A stretch of 64,000 nt of DNA from an uncultured Bacilli bacterium (GTDB taxonomy: Bacteria > Bacillota_I > Bacilli_A > RF39 > UBA660): positions 62,001 through 126,000 of the forward strand of contig CAKOSH010000001.1 of the NCBI GenBank assembly GCA_934102215.1, read 5' to 3'. Shown piece after piece: positions 59,755-64,000 of this stretch. The position numbers were made by a program, and so were the translations under genes. The notes beneath the pieces are model-generated. The model saw only the letters and a list, made by a program, of their open reading frames with translations. It was not told where the DNA came from and searched no databases. The stretch's first letter is position 1, and each line of letters opens with the position of its first letter.

Positions 59755-60126
59755 TTAATATACTTTAGGAAAAGACATTAATCCCTCAGTTTTACCTTCT
59801 CTCCAATAGATCTTATCATCCTTTACTTCGAATGTATAAATAACTTTATATTTATAATCACTATCACTTTTTTGATAATAAAACACTAATTCAGATTCTC
59901 CATCATTATTACTCTCAAATACAAACTTTGAATTATCACTACTTACTTCTTTTAAATTATCATTATTTATTTCATAAGTCCATTCATCATTAGCATCTAA
60001 ATCATTATAGTCAATTGTTACTTTATTATTAAATACACTTAATAATTTTTCATCTACTTTAGGTTCATAAAACATAATACCAACAAGACCTACAACAGTA
60101 AAAATTAAAATTAATATATATCTCAC
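59755..60126 (-). CDS. Signal-anchored small exported protein
   Basis: 123 residues. N-terminal hydrophobic segment (ILILIFTVVGLVGIMFY) then an exported, strand-rich domain: NKVTIDYNDLDANDEWTYEI, KFVFESNNDGESELVFYYQK, KYKVIYTFEVKDDKIYW. The strand spacing faintly recalls chagasin-type (I42) protease inhibitors, an uncertain fold guess. It has no coupled neighbours. Start preceded by AAGGAGTGTT. A terminator lies 22 nt upstream of the start, so the gene is either shielded from upstream transcripts or attenuated. Confidence 0.5.
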   Translation of the reverse strand: MRYILILIFTVVGLVGIMFYEPKVDEKLLSVFNNKVTIDYNDLDANDEWTYEINNDNLKEVSSDNSKFVFESNNDGESELVFYYQKSDSDYKYKVIYTFEVKDDKIYWREGKTEGLMSFPKVY

Positions 60127-60147
60127 TTAACACTCCTTATATACAAA

Positions 60148-60179
60148 AAGCAATCAGTCCTGATAAAACTTGATTGCTT
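60148..60179 (-). terminator. Terminator in front of the exported-protein gene
   Basis: Nine-pair stem AAGCAATCA/TGATTGCTT with a 14-nt loop and TTTTTG after it on the minus strand. It must end a transcript coming from the AT-rich region upstream. Confidence 0.75.
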
Positions 60180-60647
60180 CGAGTTTCGAAAAAACTAATT
60201 ATGAATCATTTAATTTATAATAATAATTATAAATTAAATACTTCTAAATATTATCAGTATTTAGCATAATTACTTATCATTTTGAGTTTTTCTTTCTCAA
60301 CGATATACCATTTGTCCTTAGTAGATAAGTATTCTATTTCTTAAATTAATAAGACTATTTATTATTTATATATATAAGTACAATTATTTTATAAATAAGA
60401 TAGATACATAAATATATAATAAATTAATATTACATATAAACATATAATTGAAATATAAATATAACTACCCAATATAAATAATGAAATAAATATAGAACTT
60501 TTTCACTAAAATAATTTAGATTACATTATATTAGATAACACATAAATAATTAAATTTACATATCGCTAATATTATATATAATCAATTATCTATTGGACAA
60601 TATTATTATATGAAAGTTGTTTCAAAAAGTCAATAAGTTTTTTAAAA
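60180..60647. other. AT-rich gene-free stretch
   Basis: No convincing gene. It contains a 12-bp perfect inverted repeat TTTAATTTATAA/TTATAAATTAAA (60209-60220, 60227-60238) and a stem TACTTATC/GATAAGTA (about 60281-60342) that encloses TTGAG/CTCAA. A 28-codon open segment on the minus strand (reading EYLSTKDKWYIVEKEKLKM) has coding-like composition but no start, so it may be a gene remnant. Confidence 0.5.
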
Positions 60648-60670
60648 AAATTGCAAAAAATTTGCAATTT
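60648..60670. terminator. Terminator of the hydrogenase gene
   Basis: Ten-pair perfect stem AAATTGCAAA/TTTGCAATTT with a 3-nt loop, next to the hydrogenase stop codon, then a T-rich run on the minus strand. Confidence 0.8.
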
Positions 60671-62176
60671 TTATTTATCATGTAATAAATTACTTTTATC
60701 GCTATATGAAGTATGAAGTAATTTAAAGCTTTTTTCGCTTAATGGTTTCTTTAAGAATTCTTTATATAATTCTTTTAATTCTTTATTATCATGAGCAAAT
60801 CTCACTGCTCTATTTCCATCAATTGATTGAATTCCTTTAGTTCTTTCTTCTCTTATTTTATCTAATTTAGGTATTGCACATAATGGTTGTCCTCCTCCAC
60901 CTATGCATCCACCCTTACAATTCATAACTTCAATAAAGTGAAATTTTTTATAATAATCATTTTCAAGTAATTTTTCTAAATTTTCCATTTGTTGAACAAC
61001 TGCGACTCTTAGTTTATATTTATCAATCATAACAGTTGCTTCTTTTATGCCTTCAAATCCACGAAGTTCATCAAAAACAAGTTCATCTTTTTTCATATTA
61101 TGTTTAGTCATTATTCTATATAATGTTCTAATTGCTGATTCACATACTCCACCAGAATTTCCAAAAAGCACACCACTTCCACTACTTTCTCCAAGCATTC
61201 TATCATATGGTGTATCACCAAGACTAGCAAAATTTATATCTTCTTCTTTTAACATAATTCCAAGTTCACTTGCTGTAACAACATAATCAATATTTGGAGT
61301 ATATTCACGTGCTTCCATTTTCTTAGAAGTACAAGGAGTTATCGCAACAGTAACTACCTTTGAGGGATCTATTCCTCTTTGCTCGCAAAAATATGTTTTA
61401 ATTATAGCACACTGCATACCTATTGGACTTTTACATGTTGATAAATTGTTTAGAAGTTCCGGATGATATATTTCAGCATACTTTACCCAAGCAGGACAAC
61501 AACTAGTAAATTGAGGAAGTGGTCCTTTGTTAGTAAGTCTTGCTGCAAATTCAGCAACCTCTTCTAATATTGTTAAATCAGCACCAAAAGCTGTATCAAA
61601 TACATAATCAAATCCACTTTTTTTAAGTGCTGTTACAAGTTTTCCTTCAGTATTAACACCAGCTTCCATATTAAAGCACTCACCAATAGAAACTCTTACT
61701 GCAGGAGCCACTATTCCAACAACTATCTTTTCATTAGAATTAATTATATCTTTAACATCTCTAAATGAATATTTTGGAATCATTGCTCCAGTAGGACAAT
61801 TCAATATACATTGTCCACACCCTATACAAATAGGTTCTTTACACACATTTAAATCATATCTTATATTAACTATATTTTCACATGTTTTTTTACATTGTCC
61901 ACAGTTAATACATTTTTCAGGTATTCTACCTATCGCATGATTATTAGGACTTATTCTAACTCTTTTATCTTCTTCTTTATCATTAATAATTTTATCTCTT
62001 TTAACTTCTAATGCCTCACTAACAACTGAATCAATAATCGCATCAAGCGCATTAGAACTTATTGTTTCATCTCTTTCTTCAAACTCCCTGGCACCACACA
62101 TAGGGCAAACATAATCATTAGATATACTTTCAACATCTACTAGATATCCACACATTTTACATATATATTTTCCCAT
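60671..62176 (-). CDS. [FeFe] hydrogenase with N-terminal rubredoxin-like domain
   Basis: 501 residues. Rubredoxin-type site CKMC (6-9) and CPMC (24-27). Two [4Fe-4S] ferredoxin motifs CINCGQCKKTC and CIGCGQCILNC at about 89-127. H-cluster motifs: L1 TSCCPAW (Cys226, and Cys227 for proton transfer), L2 TPCTSKKMEA (Cys282), L3 IEVMNCKGGCIGGGGQP (Cys420, Cys424). The catalytic residues for an H-cluster enzyme are present. It lacks the longer NuoG-like N-terminus. It could make or sense H2 in fermentative metabolism; the rubredoxin domain suggests electron delivery from a rubredoxin partner or an oxidative-stress link. Own terminator. Confidence 0.88.
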   Translation of the reverse strand: MGKYICKMCGYLVDVESISNDYVCPMCGAREFEERDETISSNALDAIIDSVVSEALEVKRDKIINDKEEDKRVRISPNNHAIGRIPEKCINCGQCKKTCENIVNIRYDLNVCKEPICIGCGQCILNCPTGAMIPKYSFRDVKDIINSNEKIVVGIVAPAVRVSIGECFNMEAGVNTEGKLVTALKKSGFDYVFDTAFGADLTILEEVAEFAARLTNKGPLPQFTSCCPAWVKYAEIYHPELLNNLSTCKSPIGMQCAIIKTYFCEQRGIDPSKVVTVAITPCTSKKMEAREYTPNIDYVVTASELGIMLKEEDINFASLGDTPYDRMLGESSGSGVLFGNSGGVCESAIRTLYRIMTKHNMKKDELVFDELRGFEGIKEATVMIDKYKLRVAVVQQMENLEKLLENDYYKKFHFIEVMNCKGGCIGGGGQPLCAIPKLDKIREERTKGIQSIDGNRAVRFAHDNKELKELYKEFLKKPLSEKSFKLLHTSYSDKSNLLHDK

Positions 62177-62200
62177 ATAACCTCCTTTTTAATAAATTAA

Positions 62201-63607
62201 TTATAGCACACTTTTAGATTTATTTGTTTTATTAATTTCAAAGTAAAAAGTAGTACCTTTATTAACCTTACTATCAACACCATATTTATAATTATGACTA
62301 TCAAGTATAGTTTTTACTATAGAAAGACCAAGACCAGTTCCATATGCATTTCTCTTATGTTTCTTTTCGTTATGATAGTACTTATTCCATATATATTTAA
62401 TATCTTCTTTTTTTATTCCTTTTCCAGTATCTCTTATCTTAACAGTAACTTTCTTTTTATCATTAACAAGCTCAATATAAACTTTCTTATCATCACCAGT
62501 ATAATTTATCGCATTATTAATTAGATTGTATACAACCTGTTCAATTCTCTTTTTATCTCCCATTACCATTATTGATTCTTCATTTTCATATATAAATTCA
62601 TATCCCTCAGAATCAATAAGTATATAATATCTCTTTATTACATCTCTAATAAGTTTATCTAAATCAAATTCCTCTATTTTAAGTTCATAAGTATTAGCCT
62701 GCAATTTAGATAAATCTAATATATCACTAACAAGTACATTTAATCTATCAGTTTCTTCTATAATTATATTTAAGTTTTCATTTCTCTTTTGAACTGACAT
62801 ATTTTCAAAATCTTTAATCATTTCAGCATATGCTTTTATCATAGTAAGAGGTGTTTTTAAATCATGTCCTACATTTGCAAGTAAATCTCTTCTTAATTCA
62901 TCTGTTTTAGATAATTCGTTTTTAGCAAGTTCTAGGGTTGAAGCAAGTTCTGCTATTTCATCTATCTTACTATCAGTTGAGAATTTCACATTAAAGTTTC
63001 CATCAGCAAGCTTACGTGCTTCTTTACTTATATCAACAATAGGTTTTGAAATTAATCTTGATATAAAGTAACCTATTATTAATGATACTGATAATATTAT
63101 TAAAGATATGTATAAAAATTGACTTTTCAATAGTCTTATTGAAGCATCAAGTGGTTGAATAGATGAGTTTAAAAAAATGTACACACTATCATTATATTTA
63201 AGTGCTTTAACAAGTGTTTTGTTGTTAAATCTTTTATTATTGAATATAGCAGTAGATTCAGTTTTACCACTTTCTACAAAAGATTTAACATAATCAGTAC
63301 CGGTTTTTGAGTCACCAATTAAACAACCTTGATTATACATGTTAGAAACTATATCAATTTTACCATCATTATAAACTGAAATACATATTCCATATTCATA
63401 AGCAATATCTTCAAGTTTATAGACATCTAAATCTTTAGTAGTTTTTAAATTACTAACCACATCACTTAATTGATTAGTTTTATATATTTCATAAAAATAA
63501 TTTAAAAGAAGTATCTGCATAAAAAAAAGGAACAGCAAAATAAAGCATGAGAATCCCATAAGAAATGCCCATACGATATGCCTAATTTTACTATTCTTTA
63601 ATTTCAA
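62201..63607 (-). CDS. Two-component sensor histidine kinase
   Basis: 468 residues. Two membrane helices (about 10-35 and 165-185) flank a 130-residue extracellular sensor domain. A HAMP linker (ISRLISKPIVDISKEARKLA) follows. HisKA: NVGHDLKTPLTMIKAYAEMI. HATPase: NLINNAINYT, DTGKGIKKEDI and GTGLGLSIVKTIL. The start codon is TTG (63607-63605) with weak GGGG upstream and it overlaps the response-regulator stop by 17 nt. The next downstream ATG falls inside the first helix, so TTG is preferred. The pair resembles PhoR/ResE-type envelope sensing. Confidence 0.9.
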   Translation of the reverse strand: MKLKNSKIRHIVWAFLMGFSCFILLFLFFMQILLLNYFYEIYKTNQLSDVVSNLKTTKDLDVYKLEDIAYEYGICISVYNDGKIDIVSNMYNQGCLIGDSKTGTDYVKSFVESGKTESTAIFNNKRFNNKTLVKALKYNDSVYIFLNSSIQPLDASIRLLKSQFLYISLIILSVSLIIGYFISRLISKPIVDISKEARKLADGNFNVKFSTDSKIDEIAELASTLELAKNELSKTDELRRDLLANVGHDLKTPLTMIKAYAEMIKDFENMSVQKRNENLNIIIEETDRLNVLVSDILDLSKLQANTYELKIEEFDLDKLIRDVIKRYYILIDSEGYEFIYENEESIMVMGDKKRIEQVVYNLINNAINYTGDDKKVYIELVNDKKKVTVKIRDTGKGIKKEDIKYIWNKYYHNEKKHKRNAYGTGLGLSIVKTILDSHNYKYGVDSKVNKGTTFYFEINKTNKSKSVL

Positions 63608-64000
63608 ATTTATACCCCATTCCTCTAACAGTAGTTATTAAATCTCTATATTCTTTTAAATTATTTCTTAACATTTTAATATGTGTATCTATTGTTCTAT
63701 CATTACCTAAATAATCATAATTCCATACATTATTCAAAAGTTGTTCTCTTGATAATGCAATACCTTTATTATTTATGAAATATACAAGTAAATCATATTC
63801 TTTAGGCGTAAGCATAAGTTCTTTATCTTTAATATATACTGCATGTCCTAAATAATCGACTTTTAAATCTTTATAAACAAATGTATTTTCTTCACCTTTA
63901 TATCTTTTTAATATAGCATTTATTCTTGCCATAAGTTCTTTAGGACTAAAAGGTTTAGTCATATAATCATCTATTCCAAGATCAAATCCAGCAAGTATAT
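63591..64000 (-). CDS. OmpR/PhoB-family response regulator, 3' part (5' end outside the window)
   Basis: 136 codons are visible. The segment AGFDLGIDDYMTKPFSPKEL is the end of a receiver domain, including the conserved Lys of TKPF. The winged-helix domain follows: FVYKDLKVDYLGHAVYI, LTPKEYDLLVYFINNKGIAL, SREQLLNNVWNYDYLGNDRT and IDTHIKMLRNNLKE, with RGMGYKFE. The phospho-Asp lies outside. Cotranscribed with the histidine kinase downstream. Confidence 0.93.
   Translation of the reverse strand, partial: ILAGFDLGIDDYMTKPFSPKELMARINAILKRYKGEENTFVYKDLKVDYLGHAVYIKDKELMLTPKEYDLLVYFINNKGIALSREQLLNNVWNYDYLGNDRTIDTHIKMLRNNLKEYRDLITTVRGMGYKFEIKE

Noticed and set aside
1..64000. CRISPR arrays, insertion sequences, prophage or complete integrative elements
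   Set aside because: No regularly spaced repeats, transposase, integrase, capsid or relaxase genes are visible; only the decayed recombinase near tRNA-Gly.

Overview
The window looks like chromosomal DNA from an anaerobic, low-GC Gram-positive bacterium (Bacillota). The signs are a very AT-rich composition, the standard genetic code (TGG for Trp, TGA used as stop), strong GGAGG-type ribosome sites, TTGACA/TATAAT promoters, the sporulation genes spoIID and spoIIQ, a rubredoxin-fused [FeFe] hydrogenase, and small families typical of Firmicutes (DUF1292, DUF1653, DUF1846, YugP-like peptidase). I cannot place it below phylum; it resembles uncultured gut lineages. No CRISPR array, intact transposon or phage module is visible. 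There is one tRNA gene.

Layout. 1-9.6 kb: an MBOAT acyltransferase (cut by the window edge), DUF4358 and DUF1846 genes, a Sel1-repeat protein divergent from a DUF1292 pair, a peptidase E-GNAT fusion, an acyl-AMP ligase and a dicarboxylate/amino-acid symporter. 9.6-21 kb: an ABC-F protein fused to an aminoglycoside-phosphotransferase-like domain behind a leader-peptide attenuator, a hybrid histidine kinase with receiver and HPt, a divergent AMP ligase, and a giant MMPL exporter divergent from its TetR regulator across three matching operators. 21-26 kb: a KsgA-like methylase lacking the catalytic Asn, an RluA/RlmI-type rRNA-modification operon and a Qnr-like pentapeptide protein. 26-30.7 kb: an accessory patch with an HNH protein, a decayed recombinase and a tRNA-Gly whose 3' end is repeated 1.6 kb away. 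30.7-43 kb: spoIID-spoIIQ, a long minus-strand cluster (rpiB, RDD protein, inactive-looking phosphoglycerate-mutase relative, P-type ATPase, HtrA, Abi/HEPN protein) and rplM-rpsI with its leader. 43-57 kb: dusB, a transporter, a single-ring Clp ATPase, a zinc peptidase, rpsF-ssb-rpsR, argS, a long structured RNA (probable OLE RNA) in front of a probable oapA, a three-gene unit around a coiled-coil membrane protein, and typA. 57-64 kb: three small XRE regulators and a Fic protein, an AT-rich gene-free stretch, the hydrogenase and a two-component system cut by the right edge.

The most notable items are: (1) the single-chain ABC-F-APH fusion controlled by a classic leader peptide plus terminator, which looks like an inducible ribosome-protection or antibiotic-modification system; (2) the approximately 450-nt RNA and its membrane-protein partner; (3) the three-operator TetR/MMPL switch; (4) several proteins of enzyme families with altered active-site residues (KsgA-like, iPGM-like, SpoIIQ). 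All assignments come from reading the sequence and from memory of the families. No database search was run.
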